Assembly (NCBI GenBank): GCA_032027005.1
Contig: JAVSMW010000015.1
Span: 25,594 to 89,593 of the forward strand
Length of the DNA: 64,000 nucleotides
DNA from: JAVSMW01 sp032027005
Lineage (GTDB): Bacteria > Bacillota > Thermincolia > Thermincolales > UBA2595
Direction of reading: 5' to 3'
Made by a program: the position numbers and the translations under genes. The notes below the pieces were generated by a model. It ran no database searches and was not told where the DNA came from. It saw nothing but the letters and a program-made list of their open reading frames with translations. This document shows positions 33,816 to 42,323 of this stretch, piece after piece. Numbering within the stretch: position 1 is the first letter of the stretch; the number at the start of each line of letters is the position of its first letter.

Positions 33816-34116
33816 AATCTTACGAACGGATAAAGCGGAGGAACAACTCCGTGAAATCATTTTTTATATAGCAGATGATTCCGGTGATATTGGTCTTGCA
33901 CTCGGATATCTAGATAAGATTGAAACTGCAATCAATCGGCTTCGGGAATTTCCAATGTCGGGAAATGTCCCCAGGTATTCGATATTAAAAAAGCAAGGGT
34001 ATAGAGTCTTAATTGTTGAAAGGCATCTGGTTTTTTATAAAATAAATGAGGCAGATAAGTTAGTTATTATTTATGCTATTGTTGATGGAAGAAGAGAATA
34101 CCGTAATTTAATATAA
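33805..34116 (+). CDS. RelE/ParE-family toxin
   Basis: 103 residues from ATG 33805 (MKCKILRTDKAEEQLREIIFYIADD); the upstream in-frame start at 33766 lies deep in the antitoxin gene. The pattern AINRLREFPMSGNVPRY...GYRVLIVERHLVFYKINEADKLVIIYAIVDGRREY is the RelE/ParE fold. RelE types cut mRNA on the ribosome and ParE types inhibit gyrase; which applies cannot be decided here. Partner of the preceding antitoxin. Confidence 0.92.
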   Translation: MKCKILRTDKAEEQLREIIFYIADDSGDIGLALGYLDKIETAINRLREFPMSGNVPRYSILKKQGYRVLIVERHLVFYKINEADKLVIIYAIVDGRREYRNLI

Positions 34117-34396
34117 GAGCAATAATTTAGTATAAGAGCATTAATAGAATAATGCTGATAAAAACAAGTTTGCTTTTTTCATAACTACACCTAGATCGAA
34201 TTATTTATTTTAGTTGGTAAAGCGCGGAGGCAGGAGATCGCTAGCCAAGCCATTGAGCTCATGCATTAGTTTAGGCCCAATTTTTGCTGCAGGCGACTAA
34301 ACATAAAACTATCGGGGGAAAATTATCTGGAAGGTTTATTAGTAAAGATCTACAAAGCCAAAGGCAAGCAGCTTAAGTAAACTACGGAGGTATGAC
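34117..34396. other. Gap with a short coding-like remnant
   Basis: No gene. A 36-codon open stretch at 34270-34380 ends with IKLSGENYLEGLLVKIYKAK then GKQLK and a stop just before the SD of the next gene. It looks like the 3' end of a lost gene, but I do not recognise it. Confidence 0.35.
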
Positions 34397-35629
34397 ATGT
34401 CTGATACAAAAAGATTATCTTATTCTATTGATCCCAAAAGTGTTATCGCTCTGGTTATTGGCCTGCTAATTATCGGGGTGGTGATCATGGGTGTTGTCCG
34501 CTTTTTTAGCTCGATTCCGGCCATTGAAGCCACAAAATCTGCAGAAAATATTGTCTTACCCGGCCAGTTTTCCTTTACCCAACCTGAGAGGGGTGAATCC
34601 GCCGTTGGAAGTGACAAATTTGGTGTAATAGCCTCCTCGCCGGATCAGACCCCGATTCCAATCGCCAGTGTAGCTAAAATAATGACAGCTTACATAGTCT
34701 TAAAAGCCCATCCGCTCAAGCCCGGTGAGGATGGGCCGAGTCTTAAAATTACTGAGCAGGATGTGGCTGATTACGAGTTTGGTGTAAAAAACAACTACTC
34801 TGTTTTAAAAGTTGCTCTTGGGGAGAGTCTGACTGAGAGACAACTTCTGCAAGGTTTGATGCTGCCGTCAGGGAACAATATCGCCAACACATTAGGCCGC
34901 TGGATTGCTGGTTCAGATGAGGCATTTGTGGCTAAGATGAATGAAACCGCCAAATCCCTCGGGATGACCAATACCCACTATGCTGATGCCAGTGGGGCGG
35001 AGGAGGCTACTGTGAGCAATGCCGTCGACCAAATCAAAATCGCCCAGGCAGCCATGCAGGACCCTGTGTTTCGGGAAATTGTGGTTATGCCCCAGGCGAC
35101 TCTCCCGGTTGCCGGCAAAGTGTTCAATGTAAACTCGATGCTTGGTAAACACGGGATTGTAGGCATTAAGACCGGTTCCGGCGTAATAGCCAAGGGATGC
35201 TTTGTTTCAGCCGCACCGTTAGTAAATGGCACTGAAAAGCACTATATTATCGGTGCCGTATTGGGTAGCGAAAAGGCCAACCAAAACCTGAAGAGCGCCC
35301 TCGATGCCAATGTTCAGATTTTGGACGAGGCCCGGCCGCAGTTTAAATTGAATACATTGACTCCGCCGGCAAACGGTTATGGAAAAATTACCACTCCCTG
35401 GGGCAGTCAAAGTGATCTACAACTCAGCAGGCCTATCCAGGTTTTTGGCTATCCTGGGATGAAAGTGCCTTATTCCATTAAGCCGAAGGCCATAAACAAA
35501 TTCCCGATTGCGCCGGGCACGGAAGTTGCAACTTTAACGATTCAAATGGGAGAAAAACCCATGGATTTTCCCATGCAAAACAAAGAACAAATTGATGCAC
35601 CGGGACCGTTATGGAAAGTTATTAGGTAA
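34397..35629 (+). CDS. D-alanyl-D-alanine carboxypeptidase, S11 family
   Basis: 410 residues. A membrane anchor at ~14-36 (VIALVIGLLIIGVVIMGVVRFF) is followed by the extracytoplasmic penicillin-binding domain with all three motifs: SVAK (PIASVAKIMTAY), SGN (LPSGNNIANTL) and KTG (GIKTGSGVIAKG). It trims the terminal D-Ala from peptidoglycan stem peptides. The C-terminal ~100 residues are beta-rich, as in DacF-like enzymes. SD ACGGAGGTATGAC precedes the ATG. No operon partner is evident. Confidence 0.92.
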   Translation: MSDTKRLSYSIDPKSVIALVIGLLIIGVVIMGVVRFFSSIPAIEATKSAENIVLPGQFSFTQPERGESAVGSDKFGVIASSPDQTPIPIASVAKIMTAYIVLKAHPLKPGEDGPSLKITEQDVADYEFGVKNNYSVLKVALGESLTERQLLQGLMLPSGNNIANTLGRWIAGSDEAFVAKMNETAKSLGMTNTHYADASGAEEATVSNAVDQIKIAQAAMQDPVFREIVVMPQATLPVAGKVFNVNSMLGKHGIVGIKTGSGVIAKGCFVSAAPLVNGTEKHYIIGAVLGSEKANQNLKSALDANVQILDEARPQFKLNTLTPPANGYGKITTPWGSQSDLQLSRPIQVFGYPGMKVPYSIKPKAINKFPIAPGTEVATLTIQMGEKPMDFPMQNKEQIDAPGPLWKVIR

Positions 35630-35839
35630 CCATGTCGACCCACCAGGCTGGTAGATAAGGCCGGAGTTCATTGTGTTCATGAAGTTTACACAGGAACTCA
35701 AACAAGTCGTAGATTTGGAGTTCTTGATGAAATGCTCCGAGGCTTTCAAAATTTGGCTATTCTTCTTTCCAACGTTGATTGAGGAATTTGCTCAACTCGT
35801 CTTGCAGGGAATTATATTTCTCTTTCTTCTGCCATAATA
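35622..35839 (-). pseudogene. Stop-broken ORF on the reverse strand
   Basis: Read on the minus strand, one frame gives LWQKKEKYNSLQDELSKFLN then QRWKEE, a TAG, and in the same frame PNFESLGAFHQELQIYDLFE, FLCKLHEHNELRPYLPAWWV and DMVT. The composition looks protein-like across the stop. The 5' end runs into the methyltransferase fragment. I do not recognise the family. It fills the gap between dacA and the next remnant. Confidence 0.45.
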
Positions 35840-35845
35840 AAGGCA

Positions 35846-36226
35846 ATGTCAACTGTGGTAACATGCTTGGATGAACCGGAAACAATGCGGTGGTTAGTTG
35901 AAATTATTCAGGAAGCAGTGCAAGCACCGCCTGAGGATCAAGCGGCAGTGCGGGTTCATGAAACCATCCGGCAAATAAAGAATGAGTTTCCTGAAGTCAA
36001 CGCCGTTTGTGGTTTAAGTAATGTTTCATATGGCTTGCCTAATCGGAAAGTGCTGAACCAAACCTTTATGATTCAAACCATGACCGCCGGTATGGATGCA
36101 TATATTTTAGATCCCCTGGACCAGACACTTATGGGTTTCTATATTGCTTCTCGGGCCTTAATGGGCAAAGATGAATATTGTCTGGGATTCATAAGTGCTC
36201 ATAGAGATGGATTATATGATAAATAG
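35846..36226 (+). pseudogene. Methyltetrahydrofolate:corrinoid methyltransferase, C-terminal fragment
   Basis: 126 residues that align with the last third of AcsE/MetH-type pterin-binding methyltransferases: VNAVCGLSNVSYGLPNRKVLNQTF, then MTAGMDAYILDPLDQTLMGF. The first half of the TIM barrel, including the start region and most pterin contacts, is missing. No SD precedes ATG 35846. In acetogenic or one-carbon metabolism the full enzyme moves methyl groups to a corrinoid protein; this copy should be inactive. Confidence 0.75.
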
Positions 36227-36264
36227 CGTTGGCAAAGCTTTTTGCGATCGGCCTTCGGCCAAGA

Positions 36265-36306
36265 AAAAGGCGGTATTCGATTATGCTTAATCGAGTACCG
36301 CCTTTT
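36265..36306. terminator. GGCGGTATTCGAT-family hairpin, copy A
   Basis: AAAAGGCGGTATTCGATTA (36265-36283) pairs with its complement at 36288-36306, with a T in one arm opposite a G in the other. The core GGCGGTATTCGAT recurs at 50551 and 53011. The right arm ends in TTTT, so it can terminate transcription. Confidence 0.7.
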
Positions 36307-36405
36307 CTGTAGTTAATGATATTTACTAAACTAATAGAGGATTTTGTAAAAGTAAGTAGAATTAATCAACAGTAATGGAATAATTTTCTTGTACGAGGTG
36401 GTTCT

Positions 36406-37920
36406 ATGCAATCACTGCACGATCTAATAAGCAGAAATGAAACAAAGCTGACCCAAAAAGTTATTGCTTACTTGAAAGACAAGGGATATGTTGAATATAC
36501 CTCAACTCTGATGGAAGCATGGAGAATGTCAATTACCGGAATTTCAAAGATAATATTATCCCTTTCAAAAAAATCAGAATCAATACCAGAAATAGGCCCA
36601 AATACAGACTATACAAAAGACGAAGTTTTTTCCTTTGCAATCAGGGAAGCGCGACTTCACCGAAATAGAGGAACAAACTATAATTTGTTTTTTGGTGCCT
36701 TCAAATATTATCGTCAAACATATAATGACCTCATTTTGGAACAGGGTTTTGAAAAACAATATGAAAATTATTGCCTTAATTTTGTAAACAGATGTTTCGA
36801 TTGGATAGAGTTAGGGTTTTCAAGTGAATGGCTTACTCTAAAAGAAAAAGATTATATTGATGATTTACAAGAATCGAATAGGACAATGACTAACGAAAAG
36901 AATAAATATTTAACTATCTTTGAGAGTTGTTCCGTGCCAATTGTAATCTTGGATAATGACTGTTATATTGATAATCTAAACTTCAAAGCGGCCCAGCTGT
37001 TCATGGATACAATTATTCCGGGGTCAGGTTACTATGGCGGTGAATTTAGAAACATATATTTTTCATGGTTTAGCCGCGAATTAGCAGTTTTTGTTAATAA
37101 TAGCCAAAAGCAATTTAGTTTTGAAACGAGTTTAGATACAAAAGAAGGTAAAAAACATTTTCAGGTAATGTTTAATCGGATGCTTGATGTAACTGACAAG
37201 TTCAAAGGGACAATTGTGACTCTGCATGATATAACAGAACTTAAGATGATGGAAAAGGAAATGGCGCGACTCGGACGATTGGAATTAATAGGCGAAATGG
37301 CTGCCGGGATTGGCCATGAAATCAGAAACCCGATGACCACAGTTCGGGGCTTTCTTCAGCTTATCTCCAGTAAACAGGAAAACAAGGGATATCAAGATGT
37401 TTTTCGATTAATGATTGAAGAGCTTGATCGGGCAAATTCAATAATCAGCGAATATTTAACTATGAGCAAGGACAAGCATGTCACTTTGGAAAAGCATAAC
37501 CTTAATCATATAATAGAAAAAATATTTCCATTAATTAGGGCGGACTCTCTTAAAATTGGAAGAAATATTAACAAACACTTACAAGAAATTCCCGACTTAC
37601 TATTAGACGAAAAAGAAATCCGCCAACTTATCCTTAACCTAACCCGTAACGGTCTGGAAGCAATGACGGAAGGGAAAAACTTAACTATTGCCACTTATAT
37701 GGAGGACAGCGAGGTAGTATTAGCGGTCAAAGATGAAGGTAATGGTATTGGGCCCGAAGTGCTCGATAAGCTCGGAACACCATTTTTTACTACAAAGGAT
37801 AACGGTACAGGCCTAGGGCTTGCAGTTTGCTACAGTATAGCCAAGAGACACAAAGCGCGGATTGACTTCAAAACTAGCTCAGAGGGGACTATCTTTTGTG
37901 TAAAATTTCTATGGCAGTGA
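36406..37920 (+). CDS. Cytosolic PAS-containing sensor histidine kinase
   Basis: 504 residues, no membrane helices. An N-terminal helical sensory region (~1-160), a PAS domain (~165-285, KYLTIFESCSVPIVILDNDCYIDNLNFKAA...), then HisKA with GEMAAGIGHEIRNPMTTVRGF and an ATPase domain with N box (RQLILNLTRNGLEA), DEGNGIGPE, TPFFTTKDNGTGLGLAV. It resembles the sporulation kinases KinA/KinB and Spo0B-type orphan kinases of Firmicutes. No response regulator is nearby. SD ACGAGGTGGTTCT. Confidence 0.92.
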   Translation: MQSLHDLISRNETKLTQKVIAYLKDKGYVEYTSTLMEAWRMSITGISKIILSLSKKSESIPEIGPNTDYTKDEVFSFAIREARLHRNRGTNYNLFFGAFKYYRQTYNDLILEQGFEKQYENYCLNFVNRCFDWIELGFSSEWLTLKEKDYIDDLQESNRTMTNEKNKYLTIFESCSVPIVILDNDCYIDNLNFKAAQLFMDTIIPGSGYYGGEFRNIYFSWFSRELAVFVNNSQKQFSFETSLDTKEGKKHFQVMFNRMLDVTDKFKGTIVTLHDITELKMMEKEMARLGRLELIGEMAAGIGHEIRNPMTTVRGFLQLISSKQENKGYQDVFRLMIEELDRANSIISEYLTMSKDKHVTLEKHNLNHIIEKIFPLIRADSLKIGRNINKHLQEIPDLLLDEKEIRQLILNLTRNGLEAMTEGKNLTIATYMEDSEVVLAVKDEGNGIGPEVLDKLGTPFFTTKDNGTGLGLAVCYSIAKRHKARIDFKTSSEGTIFCVKFLWQ

Positions 37921-37928
37921 AATAACTT

Positions 37929-37958
37929 GGGGTTGTCTCATATGTTTGAGACAGCCCC
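37929..37958. terminator. Bidirectional terminator between kinase and cadC
   Basis: GGGGTTGTCTCA (37929-37940) pairs perfectly with TGAGACAGCCCC (37947-37958) around TATGTT. The two flanking genes converge on it. Confidence 0.85.
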
Positions 37959-37999
37959 TTAATTATTAAGCAATCTATTTTTTATGGTTTAAAGGCAGA

Positions 38000-38365
38000 T
38001 TAGCCATGTCTCACATGCTCCAGACCCTGGGTGAACAGATTGATTATGTGATGATCATCTATTGCATAAAAGACTACTTTCCCTTCTTTTCTGAATTTTA
38101 CTAAACGCAAGTTTCGTAAAACCCTGAGTTGATGGGATATTGCAGACTGACTCATACCCAGTAGAGCAGCGAGGTCACAGACGCAGAGTTCGTGCATCGA
38201 AAGGGCATGAATTATTTGCACCCTGGTCGGGTCGCCAAGGGCTTTAAAAGATTCGGCAAGTTTCAGGACTGTATCCTTGTCAAGAAATCTGGCTTTGATT
38301 TCCCGAACGGTATCTTCATGAATGCATAACACTTCGCAAGTATCATTAGTATCGTGTGCAGACAA
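38000..38365 (-). CDS. cadC: ArsR/SmtB-family metal-responsive repressor (CadC-like)
   Basis: 121 residues. N-terminal metal-site region with CEVLCIHED, a winged helix with ELCVCDLAALLGMSQSAISHQLRVLRNLRLVKFRKEGK (the ELCVCD motif of alpha3N/alpha3 sensors), and a C-terminal DDHHIINLFTQGLEH that could hold alpha5 ligands. It represses the divergent P-type ATPase until Cd, Pb or Zn binds. The start is the ATG whose codon ends at 38365, with AGAGGGGGGTT as SD. Operators lie in the intergenic space. Confidence 0.92.
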   Translation of the reverse strand: MSAHDTNDTCEVLCIHEDTVREIKARFLDKDTVLKLAESFKALGDPTRVQIIHALSMHELCVCDLAALLGMSQSAISHQLRVLRNLRLVKFRKEGKVVFYAIDDHHIINLFTQGLEHVRHG

Positions 38366-38409
38366 CGATTAACCCCCCTCTAGAAACTTGGGTAACTGCT
38401 CATGTGTTA

Positions 38410-38438
38410 ATTTTAGATTATCTTGGGTGGAAGGTCAA
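38410..38438 (-). promoter_or_regulatory. Promoter of cadC
   Basis: On the minus strand TTGACC (complement of 38433-38438) and TAAAAT (complement of 38410-38415) are 17 bp apart, about 45 bp before the cadC start. Confidence 0.65.
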
Positions 38439-38448
38439 TCTTTTCGAC

Positions 38449-38470
38449 ATGAATATTAACAAATATTCAT
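38449..38470. promoter_or_regulatory. CadC/SmtB-type operator 1
   Basis: ATGAATATT and AATATTCAT form a perfect 9-bp inverted repeat around AACA. ArsR/SmtB repressors bind 12-2-12 repeats with TGAA...TTCA ends. It lies ten bases upstream of the cadC -35 box. Confidence 0.75.
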
Positions 38471-38508
38471 AATGAGCTACAAATTAAAAAATTAGGGCTT
38501 GAAAGATT

Positions 38509-38537
38509 TATTTTGGGGTAATATAATTAATTTAAAC
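38509..38537 (+). promoter_or_regulatory. Promoter of cadA
   Basis: TTGAAA (38509-38514) and TATAAT (38532-38537) are 17 bp apart. Operator 2 begins at the next base, so a bound repressor would block initiation. Confidence 0.75.
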
Positions 38538-38557
38538 ATATGAGCAATTATTCATAT
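38538..38557. promoter_or_regulatory. CadC/SmtB-type operator 2
   Basis: ATATGA and TCATAT are the ends of an inverted repeat (ATATGAGCAATTATTCATAT) directly downstream of the cadA -10 box. It shares the TGA...TTCAT pattern with operator 1. Confidence 0.7.
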
Positions 38558-38603
38558 ATTTGGGCATGGGGGGAAAGATAGTTTAAGTGTAGGAGGGAGA
38601 CTA

Positions 38604-40733
38604 ATGTCCATAGCTGAACCATTAAAGCAAACAAAAATTATTTTAGAAGGTCTTAATTGTGCCGGTTGTGCTGCTAAAATAGAAAATGCCTTCAAAAAAG
38701 ATCCCCGAATGAACGCTACAGACATTAACTTTTCCACTAAAACAGTGTGGCTGAATCCAGACATGATGGATAAGGCTCAAGCTATTGTGGATACTATTGA
38801 ACATGGTGTAAAGCTGGTTCCTGCTGTCAAGGAGCAGAGTGCTGAAGAGAGCGAAACCTATCATCAAAAAAATCAATTAGTCCTGATAGGGCTATCCGCA
38901 GTACTGCTTGTTATTGGCATATTATTTGAGAATCAGCTGCATGGTAAGAGTTATAGTTTTGTGGAATATATAATTTTCCTGGCCGGCTATTTGTTAGTCG
39001 GAGGGAAAATCCTGCTCCAGGCTTTTCGTAATTTTTCCCGTGGTCAGTTTTTTGACGAATACTTTTTGATGTCTGTGGCTACGATTGGGGCTATCATTGT
39101 GCACCAACTGCCGGAAGCTGTTGGAGTTATGCTCTTTTTTGCAGTAGGTGAGTTCTTTCAGGATCTGGCTGTTAACCGCTCCAGGCAATCTATTCAGGCC
39201 TTAATGGATATTAGACCTGATTTTGCTCACTTAAAGGTCAATAATGAGGTTAGGACTGTCTCACCTGAAGAGGTCAGTGTCGGTGATGCAATCATTGTGA
39301 AGCCTGGGGAGAAAGTCCCTTTAGATGGCAAGGTAATTGAAGGAAGCTCCTTTTTAGATACTTCCGCTTTGACTGGTGAATCAGTTCCTAGAAAAGTAGA
39401 AACCGGAGAGGCTGTTTTGGCTGGTATGGTGAACTCCTCCGGCCTGTTAACGGTGAAAGTTGAGAAAAGCTTCGGCGAATCATCAGTAGCCAAAATTCTT
39501 GACTTGGTTGAAAATGCCGGTACAAGGAAGGCTCCAACCGAACAATTTATTACTAAATTTTCCAGATATTACACTCCGGTGGTGGTTTTTTCGGCCCTGG
39601 CCTTGGCTGTAGTACCTCCCCTGGTACTGCCTGGTGCAACTTTTCATGAATGGTTTTACAGAGCTTTAATTTTGTTAGTAATTTCATGTCCATGTGCCCT
39701 TGTAGTATCGGTGCCCCTTGGCTATTTTGGGGGTATTGGTGGTGCATCTAAGCGGGGTATATTAATCAAGGGGGCTAACTTCTTAGAAGCATTAACTGAC
39801 TTGCGGATAGTGGCCCTGGATAAGACCGGTACCATCACAAAAGGGATTTTTAAGGTAACAGAAATCTCCCCGCAAAATGGCTTTAACCAAGAACAGCTTC
39901 TTGAGTACGCAGCCATGGCAGAAGCCCATTCATCACATCCTATCGCTAAATCCATCTTAGAGTATTACAATAAAGATATAAATGAAAAGCTAATTTCAAA
40001 TTATGAAGAAATCTCCGGCTACGGGATTAAAGCAGCAATTGGTGGAAAAATTGTTATTGCAGGTAACGAAAAGTTAATGCACTGTGAAAATATTCGGCAT
40101 AATGCTCGCGAGGCGGCGGGTACGGTTGTTTTTATCGCAGTTGACGGTATCTTTGCAGGCTATATTATCATTGCTGATGAAATTAAAGCCGACTCTAAGG
40201 AGGCAATTAAGCAGCTCAAAGCCTTGGGCGTAAAAGAAGTTGTCATGTTAACAGGGGATCATGAGGCAGTTGCAAGGCGGGTTGCCGAAGAAGTAGGTGC
40301 TGATAATGTTTATGCTGAACTATTGCCCCAGGATAAAGTCGCTAAAATAGAAGAATTAGAAAGAACTCTAGGTGAGCGGCGTAAATACAAAGTGGGGTTT
40401 GTCGGGGATGGAATCAACGATGCCCCTGTTATAACGAAAGCCGATGTGGGCATAGCGATGGGGGGGTTAGGTTCCGATGCCGCCATCGAGGCTGCAGATG
40501 TTGTAATTATGGAAGATATGATTTCGAAATTGCCTACTGCTATTGGAATTGCCAGGAAGACCAGAAAAATTATCGTCCAAAATATCGTTTTTGCCTTAGT
40601 AGTGAAAGGTGGTTTTATTGCTTTAGGGGCAGTGGGTGTAGCGACCATGTGGGAAGCGGTCTTTGCTGACGTGGGTGTGACTCTCCTGGCAATTTTGAAC
40701 TCCTCCAGGGCTTTAAGATATTCTGAAAAGTAG
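38604..40733 (+). CDS. cadA: Cadmium/zinc-exporting P1B-type ATPase
   Basis: 709 residues. One N-terminal metal-binding domain (LEGLNCAGCAAKIENAF), then eight membrane helices with the CPC motif in ISCPCALVVSVPLGYFGGIGGASKRGILIKG, phosphorylation site DKTGTIT, actuator TGE (ALTGESVP), and GDGINDAPVI. The CPC plus the divergent cadC gene point to divalent Cd, Zn or Pb export. SD TAGGAGGGAGACTA precedes the ATG. Transcription is from the operator-controlled promoter at 38509-38537. Confidence 0.96.
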   Translation: MSIAEPLKQTKIILEGLNCAGCAAKIENAFKKDPRMNATDINFSTKTVWLNPDMMDKAQAIVDTIEHGVKLVPAVKEQSAEESETYHQKNQLVLIGLSAVLLVIGILFENQLHGKSYSFVEYIIFLAGYLLVGGKILLQAFRNFSRGQFFDEYFLMSVATIGAIIVHQLPEAVGVMLFFAVGEFFQDLAVNRSRQSIQALMDIRPDFAHLKVNNEVRTVSPEEVSVGDAIIVKPGEKVPLDGKVIEGSSFLDTSALTGESVPRKVETGEAVLAGMVNSSGLLTVKVEKSFGESSVAKILDLVENAGTRKAPTEQFITKFSRYYTPVVVFSALALAVVPPLVLPGATFHEWFYRALILLVISCPCALVVSVPLGYFGGIGGASKRGILIKGANFLEALTDLRIVALDKTGTITKGIFKVTEISPQNGFNQEQLLEYAAMAEAHSSHPIAKSILEYYNKDINEKLISNYEEISGYGIKAAIGGKIVIAGNEKLMHCENIRHNAREAAGTVVFIAVDGIFAGYIIIADEIKADSKEAIKQLKALGVKEVVMLTGDHEAVARRVAEEVGADNVYAELLPQDKVAKIEELERTLGERRKYKVGFVGDGINDAPVITKADVGIAMGGLGSDAAIEAADVVIMEDMISKLPTAIGIARKTRKIIVQNIVFALVVKGGFIALGAVGVATMWEAVFADVGVTLLAILNSSRALRYSEK

Positions 40734-40829
40734 GATTTTTGTATTCAGAAAGAAGGAAATACCGAATCTTTGCAGGTAATCAGCATGGTTAATCCTATTA
40801 GTGCAGAAGATAATTCTATTCAGGTATAG

Positions 40830-42140
40830 ATGAATGGTGAAAACCTTTTGTTTGATGTAGCACCCCAAATGGTTAATAACAGGGTCCTGGTTCCAATGAG
40901 GACAATTTTTGAGAGGCTTGGAGCTAGTGTAGAGTGGGATGCTCAAACCAGGGTCATTACTGCAACCAAAGACGAAACAGTTATAAAATTACCCTTAGAT
41001 TCTCGTAATGCGACAATAACAAAAAACGGCATTGAGAAAATTGTGGAGTTGGATGCGGTTCCAGTCATTATTGAAGGGAGAACCCTTGTTCCTGTAAGAA
41101 TGATTTCTGAAAGTTTGGGGATCCAAGTTGGATGGGATCAATGGGAAAAGAGTGTAATCTTAATTGATTACAAATATTTCCTAAATGCTCTCAAAACGAA
41201 AGCTGCAAACTTTTACGAGTTTACCAGTAATCAATATGAACAAGTAACTACTGGAGAGATTAATGGTTCCGGCGATGTTTCTTTTAAATATAACTCCATT
41301 GATGCTCCGGACGAAGATGTTGATGCGGCTGTAAATGCGAATTTCAATGGAAAAATCAATGAAGAAAATGGTTCCGTAGATGGCACAATTAAAGTAACGG
41401 GTCTGGAGGAAATCCTTGCTCGCGACGGCTTAGAGAACATCAGCGATATTTCTTTTAATATCCGTTTTGACAATAACAGTTTCTATGTGAAGAGCAATTT
41501 GTTTTCGCTATTGACACAAGACATGATTGATATTGGTATAAAGTGGATAAAGGCCGACATTGCAGAGTTTGAAATTCCTGATGTCAAAACCCTGCAAGAT
41601 TTAAAGAAAAGCCAGAGTAAGCAGATTAATGAACAAGTTCTAGACACTCTCGTAAATACGCCCATGGAATTGGATGTCGACTCTTTTGCTGAAGCGCAAG
41701 CACTATTTAATGCTCTGTTAGCTTTAGTCGATGATGATCATTTTAAAGTTATTAACAAAGAAGATACGAAGGTCTATTCATGGAATATTCAAAAACAAGA
41801 TTTAATTGATGTTCTAATTGATATTCAAAAAGATTCAGGCAGTTTAGCAGACTTAACATTGGAAGATTTGTTTGAAATGCAGAAATTTGCAGATAGCCTT
41901 TTATTTGAGTTTAATATGGAGGCTGAAGTAAAAAATAACATTATAGTTAGCAGCAAAACTGCTCTGAGTGCACAGGCAGATATTCCTGAGACGGGTCATT
42001 TCGAACTGTTTTTGAATAGTAAATATGAAGTAACAAATCCCAATAATTCTCATTTTGAAATTACTATTCCAGGCCCAAATGATATTATAGACTTTAAAGA
42101 AGTAATGTTTGGTAATTTTGAGCAGTATAGTCAATATTAG
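40830..42140 (+). pseudogene. Copper-amine-oxidase-N-domain protein with broken 5' end
   Basis: The open frame gives 436 residues: a CuAO-N domain (MNGENLLFDVAPQMVNNRVLVPMRTIFERLGASVEWDAQ, ~1-110) and a ~320-residue lipoprotein-like acidic domain. No SD precedes ATG 40830. Upstream, the same frame reads LQVISMVNPISAEDNSIQV and then TAG immediately before the ATG, which is the expected end of a signal peptide and mature N-terminus. A start and most of the signal peptide are absent. The protein would normally be secreted; this copy looks inactive, or its start has decayed. Confidence 0.7.
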
Positions 42141-42162
42141 GTCAAAGAAGATAGCTGCTATG

Positions 42163-42190
42163 GAGTCCTTGTCAGCAAGGACTCTTTTTA
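42163..42190 (+). terminator. Terminator after the CuAO-N gene
   Basis: GAGTCCTT (42163-42170) pairs with AAGGACTC (42177-42184) around GTCAGC, followed by TTTTTATTTT. Confidence 0.9.
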
Positions 42191-42323
42191 TTTTGGTTGA
42201 TTAAATGCGAAAAATTAGAGGTATTTTGTCAATTTATAAAGAATTTTGTTTTTTAGGAAACTTTTTAGGGGAAACCTCAGTCTAATCATAAATAGCAGTT
42301 TATTTCCGGGAGGAAGACAACCG

